From: Streptomyces sp. TP-A0356
GTDB taxonomy: Bacteria; Actinomycetota; Actinomycetes; Streptomycetales; Streptomycetaceae
Assembly (NCBI RefSeq): GCF_001417775.1
Contig: NZ_BBZJ01000012.1
Location: forward strand, 496,001-560,000
Length of the DNA: 64,000 bases
Direction of reading: 5' to 3'
In this document: positions 35,390 to 43,983 of the stretch, in pieces
How positions within the stretch are numbered: position 1 is the stretch's first letter
Layout: every line of letters begins with the position of its first letter
The notes under the pieces: generated by a model
The model's database searches: none
The model's input: the letters and a program-made list of their open reading frames with translations, nothing else
Told to the model about the DNA's origin: nothing
Program-made: the position numbers and the translations under genes

Positions 35390-37141
35390 TCACTTGTAGA
35401 CACCGAACTCGTAGAGCGAATAGCCCCAACCCGTCGCACGAGCCGTTCCGGCGACGCGGACGTACCGGCCGGTCCCCGTGACATCGAGGTCGTCCACGCC
35501 CCCGTCGCCGTTGGTCACCTGACGCACGGTCTGCCAATGCTGCCCGTCGTCGGAGGTCTGCAGGGTGTACGCCTTCGCGTAGGCGGCCTCCCAGACCAGT
35601 TGTACGTGCTTGAACGTGGTGGGGGTGCCGAGGTCGACCTGGATCCACTGCGGATCGCTCCAGTCGCTCGCCCACCGGGTCTCCAGCTTGCCGTCGACGG
35701 CGTTCGCGGCGGTGCAGGGGCAGTCGCCGCCGCCCGTCTGGAACGACGAGGCGGTCGCCGTCCTGCCGAGCGCCACATTGGTCCCGTTCACGGTGGGTGG
35801 CACGACCTTGATCGACCGCGCCTCGATCCCGACGTTCCCCCTGCCGTCCGTGGCCTTGACGTAGATCTTCCACACGCCGGGGCGGTCCGGTGCGGTCATC
35901 CTCAGCCGGCCTCCGCCGAGATCGGTGAACGGCAGCGAGGTCAGTTCCTTGCTCCGGTCGATGTACATGCTGTTGTCGAGGACCTCGTACGAGATCGGGT
36001 CGCCGTCGGGGTCGTCCGCCTTGACCGCGAGCGTGAGGCCGCGCCCCGCCTGCACGGCGCCCGCGCCGCCCTCGACGGTCAGGTCCGAGATGACGGGCGG
36101 GGTGTCGTCGTGGGAGGTGTCTGCGCCGTAGGCCTTCTTCACCGCGTAGTACGACAGCCGCTTCTGCCCTGCGGGCAGGAGGTTGAACCAGATGCCGCCG
36201 AAGTCGTACTCGGTGCCGTAGTGGAACATCGTCGCGCCGAGGGCGACGCCCCGGTGCCCGGTGACACAGCCCCACGCCCTGGTGTACGCGTCGGCCTTGG
36301 CCTTGTCGCTGGGCTCCCCCGGAACGCCGTTGGCGTCGTCGGGCACCTCCCACTCCCCGGCGGGCCCGGTCTCGGTGACGACGTACGGCTTGGTGTAACC
36401 ACCCTGGTTCCACGCCGACTTGACGTCGCATACGGCGTTGTAGGAGTTGACGGCGTACAGGTCGAGGTCGGGCGCGTTCCTCTTGAAGTACGGCCAGGCA
36501 CCGACCCATGCGTCGGTCGAGGTGACCGGGTGGTTCGGGTCGATGGCGTGGATCTTCTTGGTGATGTCGTCGACGAGCGTGGTGTAGGCGTCGCGCTGTC
36601 TCTCCAACTCGGCCCCGCTGTAGCAGTTCTGCAGCCCGAGCACCGATTCGTTGCCGACGTCCCACATGAGCACGCCCGGGTTGTCCTTGTACGTCTGGAC
36701 CCACTTGGGGAACTCGTCGAGCACGCCGTTCCGGTACGCCGTGTCGGTGAGGTAGTTGACGCAGCCGCCACTGCCCGGTCCGCCGCCGGGCTGGAGCCAG
36801 AAGCCGGCGATGACCTTGATGCCGTGCGCGGCCGCCGAGTCGAACAGGGGCTTGCTGCCGGCGTCCGTGCCCCAGGTGCGGATGGTGTTGACGCCCAGGG
36901 ACGCGAGGTCCGGCATGTACTTCTCGGCGTCGGCGATAGCCGGGCCCCAGGTCAGGCCCTTGATCTCGTAAGGCCGTCCGCCCACGGTCAGCTGCCAGTT
37001 GCCCTGGGTGCCGGTCACCTTGACGACGCTGCCGGCTGCCTGGGCCTGCGGGTGAGGCTGCACGACGAGGGCGCCGACGGTCAGGATGCCGGCGGTGAGG
37101 GGCGCGGACAGACGGCGTGTGCGGTTGCGGGCTGGGGACAT
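35390..37141 (-). CDS. Secreted GH2/GH5-like TIM-barrel glycosidase with C-terminal discoidin (CBM32-like) domain
   Basis: This 583-residue protein has a signal peptide (about 1-36, ending AQAAG). The TIM-barrel glycosidase module (about 40-345) carries MWDVGNESVLG (acid/base Asn-Glu) and VVTETGPAGEWEV (nucleophile-type Glu). An Ig/cadherin-like spacer follows (about 350-440). The F5/8 type C domain (about 450-583) holds ATASSFQTGGGDC, LETRWASDWSDPQWIQVDLG and GRYVRVAGTARATGWGYSLY. ATG at 37141 starts the signal peptide. It follows the DUF1996 gene by 77 bp on the same strand, and both lie behind the 16-bp LacI-type palindrome. The substrate is probably a beta-linked glycan, not identifiable from sequence. 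Confidence 0.85.
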   Translation of the reverse strand: MSPARNRTRRLSAPLTAGILTVGALVVQPHPQAQAAGSVVKVTGTQGNWQLTVGGRPYEIKGLTWGPAIADAEKYMPDLASLGVNTIRTWGTDAGSKPLFDSAAAHGIKVIAGFWLQPGGGPGSGGCVNYLTDTAYRNGVLDEFPKWVQTYKDNPGVLMWDVGNESVLGLQNCYSGAELERQRDAYTTLVDDITKKIHAIDPNHPVTSTDAWVGAWPYFKRNAPDLDLYAVNSYNAVCDVKSAWNQGGYTKPYVVTETGPAGEWEVPDDANGVPGEPSDKAKADAYTRAWGCVTGHRGVALGATMFHYGTEYDFGGIWFNLLPAGQKRLSYYAVKKAYGADTSHDDTPPVISDLTVEGGAGAVQAGRGLTLAVKADDPDGDPISYEVLDNSMYIDRSKELTSLPFTDLGGGRLRMTAPDRPGVWKIYVKATDGRGNVGIEARSIKVVPPTVNGTNVALGRTATASSFQTGGGDCPCTAANAVDGKLETRWASDWSDPQWIQVDLGTPTTFKHVQLVWEAAYAKAYTLQTSDDGQHWQTVRQVTNGDGGVDDLDVTGTGRYVRVAGTARATGWGYSLYEFGVYK

Positions 37142-37218
37142 GGTGGTCTCTCCGTCGTGGGGGGGATGGGCGGGCGGCCCGGCCGTGGCGGGGAAGTGCA
37201 CGGCCGGGCCGGCCCGGT

Positions 37219-38331
37219 TCAGGTCCGAGGTGTGGTCGGAGGGAGCTGGTAGTTCTCGTCGAGCGCCGCTCCGGCCTCGGGGTGGGTCTGGTCGTAGCCG
37301 CGCGCGTCGCACTGAAGACCGCCGACGATGCAGTGGCCGACCAGCGCCTTGAGCGTGGCCGTGTCCCAGGCGTTGAAGAAGTCGTAGTGGAAGGAGTGGC
37401 TCGGCCCACTGGCCAGCTTCAGGTGGGAGAGGTCCCCGTTGACCGGGAAGGCCATCTTGAACTCGATCATCGGCACCGCCACCGGATGGTCGGCGGGGCA
37501 GACGTTGTCGTTCGTGCCGGGCTTGACGACGGGGTAGGCCATGTGGCCCTTGTGGTCCGGCGTGTCGAGGTACTTCCCGTCCCAGCAACTGGGCGCCTGG
37601 AAGCGGATGTTGAGCTGAACGTCGGCCCTGCTGGGGCAGTTGGCGGGGAAGTCGACGTTGAAGTAGCTGTCGCCGCATTCCCAGCCCTCGACGAAGCCGG
37701 GGTGGTGGCGGAACTCGTCGGGGGTCTGCATCGGGCTTCCCACGACGAAGCGCAGCCCCTTGGGGAAGGGGCGCACGCTGGTGTAGTCGGTGACGCCCGC
37801 CTTGTAGTAGATCACTTGAGGGCCGACCGGCAGGACGGCGCTGTCGCCGTTGTAGAGGGTGGGCATCCAGTACCCGGACCTGTCACCCGGCGCCCGGCAG
37901 GTGGTTCCTCCCGCCTCCAGTGTGGCGGTCGTGCTGTTCGCGCTGGTCGTGGTGTTGCCCAGGAAGGTGTGGTCGTGGGACTTGCCCGGCTGCTGGGGGT
38001 AGACGATGGGGTCGTCGGGCCTGGTGTGACTCACCGAGCAGTTGGCCTGGAATTCGTGGAAGTAGCGGTGTGGTGGAGTCTGCGTGGACGGTGTCACGCC
38101 GGTGACCGGTGGGTTGGCGGGAATGTAGCCGTCGCCGTCGGGGTCCTCGGGCGAGGTGGCGGTCGACACCGCCATGGGATGGCCAAAGTGGCCGGCCGTG
38201 AACACCGCTGCCGCGCCCCCGCCCGGTGCGGGCGCGCCCGCGCCGGTTGCGATGCCGCCGAGGCCGAGCGAGGTCAGCAGCAGCGCGCCTGCGATCAGCA
38301 GTCCTGATGGGGTCTTCGATCTCCGTGGCAT
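37219..38331 (-). CDS. Secreted DUF1996-domain protein
   Basis: This 370-residue secreted protein has a signal peptide from MPRRSKTPSGLLIAGALLLT. The DUF1996 domain runs from about residue 70 to the end, recognisable by FHEFQANCSVSHTRPDDPIV, SHDHTFLGNT, SGYWMPTLY and CWDGKYLDTPDHKGHMAYP. The family is common in fungi and actinomycetes and has no firm function. Many members sit beside carbohydrate-active enzymes. ATG at 38331 has GGGAGG upstream. The LacI-type 16-bp palindrome lies 84-99 nt upstream of the ATG, so this gene is probably the first of a LacI-controlled operon with the downstream glycosidase. Confidence 0.85.
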   Translation of the reverse strand: MPRRSKTPSGLLIAGALLLTSLGLGGIATGAGAPAPGGGAAAVFTAGHFGHPMAVSTATSPEDPDGDGYIPANPPVTGVTPSTQTPPHRYFHEFQANCSVSHTRPDDPIVYPQQPGKSHDHTFLGNTTTSANSTTATLEAGGTTCRAPGDRSGYWMPTLYNGDSAVLPVGPQVIYYKAGVTDYTSVRPFPKGLRFVVGSPMQTPDEFRHHPGFVEGWECGDSYFNVDFPANCPSRADVQLNIRFQAPSCWDGKYLDTPDHKGHMAYPVVKPGTNDNVCPADHPVAVPMIEFKMAFPVNGDLSHLKLASGPSHSFHYDFFNAWDTATLKALVGHCIVGGLQCDARGYDQTHPEAGAALDENYQLPPTTPRT

Positions 38332-38770
38332 GGAGACCTCCCGAACACGAGGAGGGGTGGTGGAGGTCGAGCGGCCCACCGCACTGACGGAGCATCAGGT
38401 CTGCCGAGGGCCACGGGAGAGCGCTCTCCCGCCAGGGAGTGTTGAGGCCCTGGCGGGAGGGTGTCAAGGGATGCGACGCAAGGATCGACGCACCTGCCGC
38501 CGCGTCAATTCTTGAACGCGGGGCCCACCAGGGCGAACGCCCCTGTGGCCAGGAGTTGAAAGATTCCCGTGTCCGGGGGCTTGCCCGACGTCTCGACTCA
38601 TCCGTTAAATCAAGTCATGAACTAAGCGGTCTCTCGGGCCTGTTCATTTTCCGGGGCCCGTCAGGCACCACAAGTGGCATGTCTCCGGAGCCGCCTGCGG
38701 ACATGGCACCGCCGTACCTCACGGCTCCGCTCGTCGTGCCTCCCATCCACCGCTCCCGCAGGGAACCCAT
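38332..38770. other. Divergent promoter region between DUF1996 and discoidin/beta-helix genes
   Basis: This 440-bp region has no gene. It contains the perfect 16-bp palindrome at 38415-38430 and a locally AT-rich patch near 38600-38655 (TTAAATCAAGTCATGAACTA), which may hold the plus-strand promoter for the gene at 38771. A long open frame covering 38615 onward on the minus strand is antisense to that gene and is not real. Confidence 0.6.
38415..38430. promoter_or_regulatory. LacI-type operator GGGAGAGCGCTCTCCC
   Basis: A perfect 16-bp palindrome centred on CG contains the 10-bp AGAGCGCTCT that precedes lacI. It lies 84 nt upstream of the DUF1996 ATG (minus strand) and 340 nt upstream of the plus-strand gene, so the minus-strand operon is the likelier target. 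Confidence 0.75.
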
Positions 38771-41311
38771 ATGAGACTCAGAACCTTGGGTGTCGCGCTG
38801 GCCGCCATGGCAGCGCTGATCACCCTGCCCACCACCCACGCGGCGGCCGCCGCGGCCGAGACTCCTCTGTCCCAGGGCAAGACAGCCACGTCGTCGTCCG
38901 ACGAGAACGCCGCGACCCCGGCCGCCAACGCCGTGGACGGCGACACCGGCACGCGCTGGTCGTCCGCCGCCGGCGACACGCAATGGCTCCAGGTCGACCT
39001 CGGCGCCACGGCCTCGATCAGCAAGGTCGTCCTCGACTGGGAGACCGCCTACGGCAAGGACTACAAGATCCAGGCGTCCCAGGACGGCAGCACCTGGACC
39101 GACCTCGCATCCGTGACCGGTGGTGACGGCGGCGTCGACTCCCTCGCCGTGTCGGGCCAGGGCCGCTACGTCAGGATGTACGGCGTCCACCGTGCCACCC
39201 CATGGGGCTATTCGCTCTGGGAGTTCCAGGTGTTCGGGACCACCGGTGGCACCACGCCCTCCTGCGACACGGCGAACGCCGCCCGGGGCAAGCCGGCCTC
39301 GGCCTCCTCCACGGAGAACGCGGGCACCCCGGCGTCCGCCGCCTTCGACGGCGACACCGGCACCCGCTGGTCCAGTCAGGCATCGGACCCGCAGTGGCTG
39401 CAGGTCGACCTGGGATCGGTCCAGAACCTGTGCAGGGTCGACCTCAGCTGGGAGACCGCCTACGCCAAGGAGTTCCAGATCCAGGCGTCCACCGACGGCC
39501 AGAGCTGGACCACCCTGAAGAGCGTCACCGGAGCGACCGGCGGTACCGCCTCCTACGACATCAACGGCTCGGGCCGCTACGTCCGCGTCCTGGGAACGGT
39601 CCGCGCGACCGGCTGGGGCTACTCCCTGTGGGAAGTCGCCGTCCACACCGGGTCCTCCGGCACCCCACCCGTTCAGGGGGGCGGCGACCTCGGATCGAAC
39701 GTCATCGTCGTCGACCCCACGACGCCCAACCTCCAGCAGAAGTTCGACCAGGTCTTCGCCCAGCAGGAATCCAGCCAATTCGGCACCGGCCGCTACCAGT
39801 TCCTGCTGAAACCGGGCACGTACAACGGCATCAACGCCCAGATCGGCTTCTACACCTCGATCTCCGGACTCGGCCTCAACCCCGACGACACCCAGATCAA
39901 CGGTGACATCACCGTCGACGCGGGCTGGTTCAACGGCAACGCCACCCAGAACTTCTGGCGCTCGGCGGAGAACCTCGCCGTCAGGCCGTCCAACGGCACC
40001 GACCGCTGGGCCGTCGCGCAGGCCGCTCCGTTCCGCCGCATCCACGTCCAGGGCGGTCTCAACCTCGCCCCGAACGGCTACGGTTGGGCCTCCGGCGGCT
40101 ACATCGCCGACTCGAAGATCGACGGCACGGTGGGCCCGTACTCCCAGCAGCAGTGGTACACCCGTGACAGCTCGGTCGGCGGCTGGACCAACGGGGTGTG
40201 GAACATGACGTTCACGGGTGTCCAGGGTGCCCCGGCGACCAACTTCGACACCGGTCCGTACACCACGCTGGACACCACCCCGATCTCCCGGGAGAAGCCG
40301 TTCCTCTACCTGGACGGCAGCTCCTACAAGGTCTTCGTACCCGCCAGGCGCACGAATGCGCGTGGCGTGTCCTGGCCGGCCAATGCGGGCACCTCGATCC
40401 CGCTGGACCAGTTCTACGTCGTCAAGCCCGGCGCGACCGCCGCGACGATCAACGCCGCTCTGGCCCAGGGCCTCAACCTGCTGTTCACCCCGGGCATCTA
40501 CCACCTGGACCAGACCCTCGACGTCACGCGGGCCAACACCGTCGTGCTCGGCCTCGGCCTGGCCACCCTCGTCCCGGACAACGGCATCGACGCGATGCAC
40601 GTGGCGGACGTCGACGGCGTCAGGCTCGCGGGCTTCCTCATCGACGCCGGCCCCGCCAACTCCGACACGCTCCTGCAGATCGGCCCGCCCGGTTCGACGG
40701 CCGACCACTCCGCCAACCCCACCACCATGCAGGACGTGTTCATCCGCATCGGCGGCGCGGGCCCCGGCCTGGCCACCAACTCCGCCGTCGTCAACAGCAA
40801 CGACGTCGTCATCGACCACACCTGGATCTGGCGCGCCGACCACGGCGACGGCGTCGGCTGGGACACCAACCGAGCCGACTACGGGCTGCGGGTGAACGGG
40901 GACGACGTCCTGGCCACCGGCCTGTTCGTCGAGCACTTCAACAAGTACGACGTGCTGTGGAGCGGCGAACGCGGCCGTACGATCTTCTTCCAGAACGAGA
41001 AGGCCTACGACGCCCCGAGCGCCGCCGCCGTCACCCACGACGGCATCGTCGGCTACGCGGCCTACAAGGTCGCCGACACGGTGAACGACCATGAGGCATG
41101 GGGCCTCGGCAGCTACTGCAACTACACGGCCGACCCGACGATCGTCCAGGCCCACGGCTTCCAGGTGCCCGTCAGACCGGGAATCAGGATGCACGATCTC
41201 CTGGTCGTCTCCCTGGGCGGCAAGGGCCAGTACGCCCACGTCGTCAACGACACCGGCGCCCCCACCTCGGGAACGAGCACCACCCCCTCCAAGGTCACCC
41301 AATTCCCCTGA
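38771..41311 (+). CDS. Secreted protein with two discoidin domains and a parallel beta-helix-like module
   Basis: This 846-residue secreted protein has a signal peptide about 1-28 (TLPTTHAAAAAAE). Two F5/8 type C (CBM32-like) domains follow at about 30-158 and 165-292, with paired motifs TGTRWSSAAGDTQWLQVDLG / TGTRWSSQASDPQWLQVDLG and GYSLWE. From about 300 to the end a repetitive module fits a right-handed beta-helix (LKPGTYNGINAQIGFYTSIS, FLIDAGPANSDTLLQIGPPG, DVVIDHTWIWRADH). Relatives are often labelled 'adenylyl cyclase' in databases, but no cyclase motif is visible. A polysaccharide-acting enzyme is more plausible. A strong hairpin terminator follows. Confidence 0.8.
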   Translation: MRLRTLGVALAAMAALITLPTTHAAAAAAETPLSQGKTATSSSDENAATPAANAVDGDTGTRWSSAAGDTQWLQVDLGATASISKVVLDWETAYGKDYKIQASQDGSTWTDLASVTGGDGGVDSLAVSGQGRYVRMYGVHRATPWGYSLWEFQVFGTTGGTTPSCDTANAARGKPASASSTENAGTPASAAFDGDTGTRWSSQASDPQWLQVDLGSVQNLCRVDLSWETAYAKEFQIQASTDGQSWTTLKSVTGATGGTASYDINGSGRYVRVLGTVRATGWGYSLWEVAVHTGSSGTPPVQGGGDLGSNVIVVDPTTPNLQQKFDQVFAQQESSQFGTGRYQFLLKPGTYNGINAQIGFYTSISGLGLNPDDTQINGDITVDAGWFNGNATQNFWRSAENLAVRPSNGTDRWAVAQAAPFRRIHVQGGLNLAPNGYGWASGGYIADSKIDGTVGPYSQQQWYTRDSSVGGWTNGVWNMTFTGVQGAPATNFDTGPYTTLDTTPISREKPFLYLDGSSYKVFVPARRTNARGVSWPANAGTSIPLDQFYVVKPGATAATINAALAQGLNLLFTPGIYHLDQTLDVTRANTVVLGLGLATLVPDNGIDAMHVADVDGVRLAGFLIDAGPANSDTLLQIGPPGSTADHSANPTTMQDVFIRIGGAGPGLATNSAVVNSNDVVIDHTWIWRADHGDGVGWDTNRADYGLRVNGDDVLATGLFVEHFNKYDVLWSGERGRTIFFQNEKAYDAPSAAAVTHDGIVGYAAYKVADTVNDHEAWGLGSYCNYTADPTIVQAHGFQVPVRPGIRMHDLLVVSLGGKGQYAHVVNDTGAPTSGTSTTPSKVTQFP

Positions 41312-41324
41312 GGCAGGTCACCCC

Positions 41325-41353
41325 GGGCGGCGGTGATGTGCTCACCGCCGCCC
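41325..41353. terminator. Bidirectional hairpin between convergent genes
   Basis: GGGCGGCGGTGA (41325-41336), loop TGTGC, TCACCGCCGCCC (41342-41353): a perfect 12-bp stem starting 14 nt after the stop of the beta-helix gene, which converges with the nucleotidase gene. Confidence 0.8.
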
Positions 41354-41520
41354 ACCACATGAGCACGCCACCTCGGCCACGCACGGCTTCCCGACCAGTG
41401 GCAACTCCGCCTTCCCCGGCGAGCACGACATCAACCTTGCGGGACCTCTGTCGACCATGAGCTCGCGTGCCGCGCCGGCGGTGGCCGGGGCGCGGACGGT
41501 CCCCGGCCGGACGCGCCCCC

Positions 41521-43476
41521 TCAGCAAGGGATACGGAACACCCGCTCCGCGTTGTCCGCCCGGCCGAGCTGGGCAGCCTCCGTGCGGGAGGCGGTGGCAC
41601 CGTCCCGGCTGAGGGCGTGGGACGCCATGGCGGTCTCGCCGACGCCTGCCGAGGGGGCGGACATGTTCCTGGCCGTCACCCGGTTCCGGGCGGCAGGGCT
41701 GAGGACCTTGTGTGCCCGGACGAACGCCACGAAGCTCTCGAAGTCGCGCACGTGGCGGACCGGGGCCGTGAATCCGGCGAAGGCGGCGAACCCGTCGGCG
41801 CCGAGCAGCGTGTACGCGGTCGCCGCCAGCCGGTAGCGGCGGGACACGTCCAGGCGGTGGCCATCGATGAGGACGTCGGCCGGGTCGACGCGGTCGCCGA
41901 CCGCGCCGGTGGCGTCGAAGGAGTAGCGGACATTGCGCGACACGGCCAGCGGCGCATACCGCACGCTGCCGTCGGCCGCCTTGGACCACTGCTGCTCCAG
42001 TGCGTCGTGAAGCTGCTGCCCGCTGACCGTCACCGTCAGGACGGGGTCGCCGTAGCCGATGGCGCTCCATGCCTGACCGAAGGTGATGGTCCCGCCTGAC
42101 GCGGCGTCATAGGCCAGGTCCCGGTTGATGACGCTCTGGCCGACCCGCGGCGCCGCGACGATCAGAGCGAGCTCGGCCGGGGTGTTGGGGTGGTCGTTGC
42201 CGTCGTTCATCGGGCCGAGCGGCTGCTGCCCGGCCCACAGGGCCCAGTCCGCGGCCAGGTTGCCCATGGTGCTCTCGCCGCTGCTGTCACGCACGCGCGT
42301 GAAGGACGCGGTCTGCCTTCCGACGGGGGTGCGGGCGCGCCGGGCGGCGTATCCCGCCCAGTAGTCGGCCACCTGCTGCAGCTCGCGGTTCGGGGCGATG
42401 TCACGGGTGTTCGGATGGTTGGTCGTGGTGGTCAGGGCGCGGACGACCTTGCCGGTACGCGGGTCGAGCCGCAGGTTGATCTCGTTGATCAACTGGCCGT
42501 GGCACCCCGCTTCGACGAACGGCCGGGGCACCCCGTCCGGGTCCGGGACCATCATGTTGAAGCGGCAGTGCCAGTGGCCGGTGACGATGGCGTCGATGTC
42601 CGGGGAGACCTTGCGCGCCAGGTCGTAGGCGGGGCCGGAGGGGTTGCTGCCGGTGGTGAAGTCGCTGCCGGCGACCGCCCCGTCGTGCATGCTCAGCACG
42701 ATGGCGTTGACCCCGCGTGCCTTGAGCTCGGCGGCGCGGCGGTTGGCGGTGGCGATCTCGTCCAGCGAGGAGAGCGCGGGCTGGTAGGAGGTGGACCCGG
42801 TGTCGGTTCCTACGGCGGTCAGATGGATGAAGCCGATCGGCAGTCTGCGTCCGTTCCCGGCGTCCACCCACTCGATGTTGTACGGCGGCAGCACGGTGTG
42901 GCCGTTGCGAGACCACACCATGTTGGCGCTGTAGTAGCGGAAGTCGGCGCCCCGGAAGCGCCGGCCGGTGGAGTCGGGGAAGGCGTCGTCCTGTCCCACG
43001 TGCGGGAAGGGGACGCCGGCTTCCATGTGCGCGGTCAGAAAGGCCGGGGACTTGTCGAACTCGTGGTTGCCCGCGGTCGCGAAATCCAGGCCGAGCCGGT
43101 TGAGCGCCTCGATCGTCGGCTCGTCGGCGAGGCTTTCGGCGTCGAACTCCCAGCCGGAGAAGAGGTCTCCGGGCGCGAAGAAGATCGAGTTGCGGCGGCC
43201 GTCCCGCAGCCGTTCCAGGTGTGCCGCCAGGTAGCCGACCCCGCCCACGGTGTATGTTCTGCCCCCGGCTCCGGTGATGACGGCGCTGCTGCCCGGGGCC
43301 GCCTGCAAGTAGCCGTGCAGATCGGTGATGTTGAGCAGTTGCACGTCCACCAGGTCGTGCGCGGTGCCCGCGTCCCGCGCGTCGTCGGTGGCGTGGGCGG
43401 GCGTGCCGACCGCGGCAGCGGTGACGGCGGCCCCGGCCGCGGTGAGGAAGGTACGTCGTCCGATCTCTCGCGCCAT
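41521..43476 (-). CDS. Tat-exported 5'-nucleotidase / bifunctional metallophosphatase
   Basis: This 651-residue protein has a Tat signal (IGRRTFLTAAGAAVTAAAVG, about 5-24). The N-terminal calcineurin-like metallophosphatase domain (about 45-345) carries NITDLHGYLQ (DxH), FAPGDLFSGWE (GDxxx), TAGNHEFD (GNHE) and GHWHCRFN (GHxH). The C-terminal 5'-nucleotidase domain runs from about 380 to 610, with VGRQTASFTRVRDSSGESTMGNLAADW and AYTLLGADGFAAFAGF. It probably salvages phosphate or nucleosides outside the membrane. ATG at 43476 has GGAGGGCGAG upstream. It converges with the gene at 38771 and shares the terminator. Confidence 0.92.
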   Translation of the reverse strand: MAREIGRRTFLTAAGAAVTAAAVGTPAHATDDARDAGTAHDLVDVQLLNITDLHGYLQAAPGSSAVITGAGGRTYTVGGVGYLAAHLERLRDGRRNSIFFAPGDLFSGWEFDAESLADEPTIEALNRLGLDFATAGNHEFDKSPAFLTAHMEAGVPFPHVGQDDAFPDSTGRRFRGADFRYYSANMVWSRNGHTVLPPYNIEWVDAGNGRRLPIGFIHLTAVGTDTGSTSYQPALSSLDEIATANRRAAELKARGVNAIVLSMHDGAVAGSDFTTGSNPSGPAYDLARKVSPDIDAIVTGHWHCRFNMMVPDPDGVPRPFVEAGCHGQLINEINLRLDPRTGKVVRALTTTTNHPNTRDIAPNRELQQVADYWAGYAARRARTPVGRQTASFTRVRDSSGESTMGNLAADWALWAGQQPLGPMNDGNDHPNTPAELALIVAAPRVGQSVINRDLAYDAASGGTITFGQAWSAIGYGDPVLTVTVSGQQLHDALEQQWSKAADGSVRYAPLAVSRNVRYSFDATGAVGDRVDPADVLIDGHRLDVSRRYRLAATAYTLLGADGFAAFAGFTAPVRHVRDFESFVAFVRAHKVLSPAARNRVTARNMSAPSAGVGETAMASHALSRDGATASRTEAAQLGRADNAERVFRIPC

Positions 43477-43983
43477 CTCGCCCTCCTGGTCGTGGGAACG
43501 ACCCGGCAGTCAAGTCGGCGTTCGGGGCACCGCGGCCACCGCGAGACGGACCAGACGTGAACAGTCGAGGGACGCCGCACCGGGCTCGGTACGAAGGCCG
43601 TCAAACCATGGCGAGCCTGCGTGGGCGGAGGTCGGCGAAGCCGCGGCCTTGGTCGGGCGGACAGGGCGTGGCCCGCACGCGGAGCACGCACGCTGGGTTC
43701 GGCCACCACCGCCCCCGGGCGTCCGGCCCTGGTGGAGCGCGTACGCCACCCGCACGACCGCCGGGCGTTCCTACTGCGCCTCACCGACAAGGGCCTGCAA
43801 TGCCACCGCGAGGCAGAAGAGCGTCGTCAACAGCACCCTCGCTCAGCAGCCGCACCCGCCCGAGCACACCGACGTCAGGAACCCCAGAGCCACCCCGGCC
43901 GGGCGGCCGCACGATGCGCCCAGTTCAGTGCGGCGTACGCCGGCGGCGATCCGTGGCACGCAGGCCGCTCCCGCGAAGACCGG
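43477..43983. other. Intergenic region with a regulator remnant
   Basis: No intact gene lies in these 500 bp. A short MarR-like fragment is visible on the plus strand near 43717-43840 (listed separately). The rest shows no recognisable coding sequence. Confidence 0.5.
43717..43840 (+). pseudogene. MarR-family regulator remnant
   Basis: The plus strand encodes ALVERVRHPHDRRAFLLRLT followed by DKGLQCHREAEERR. This matches the wing and following helix of MarR proteins (consensus GLVER...P.DRRA..L.LT..G). The recognition helix before it and the rest of the domain are absent or out of frame. About 40 residues remain. Confidence 0.5.

Noticed and set aside
38615..41302. 895-codon minus-strand open frame
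   Set aside because: It is antisense to the discoidin/beta-helix gene, whose signal peptide and repeated domains are convincing.
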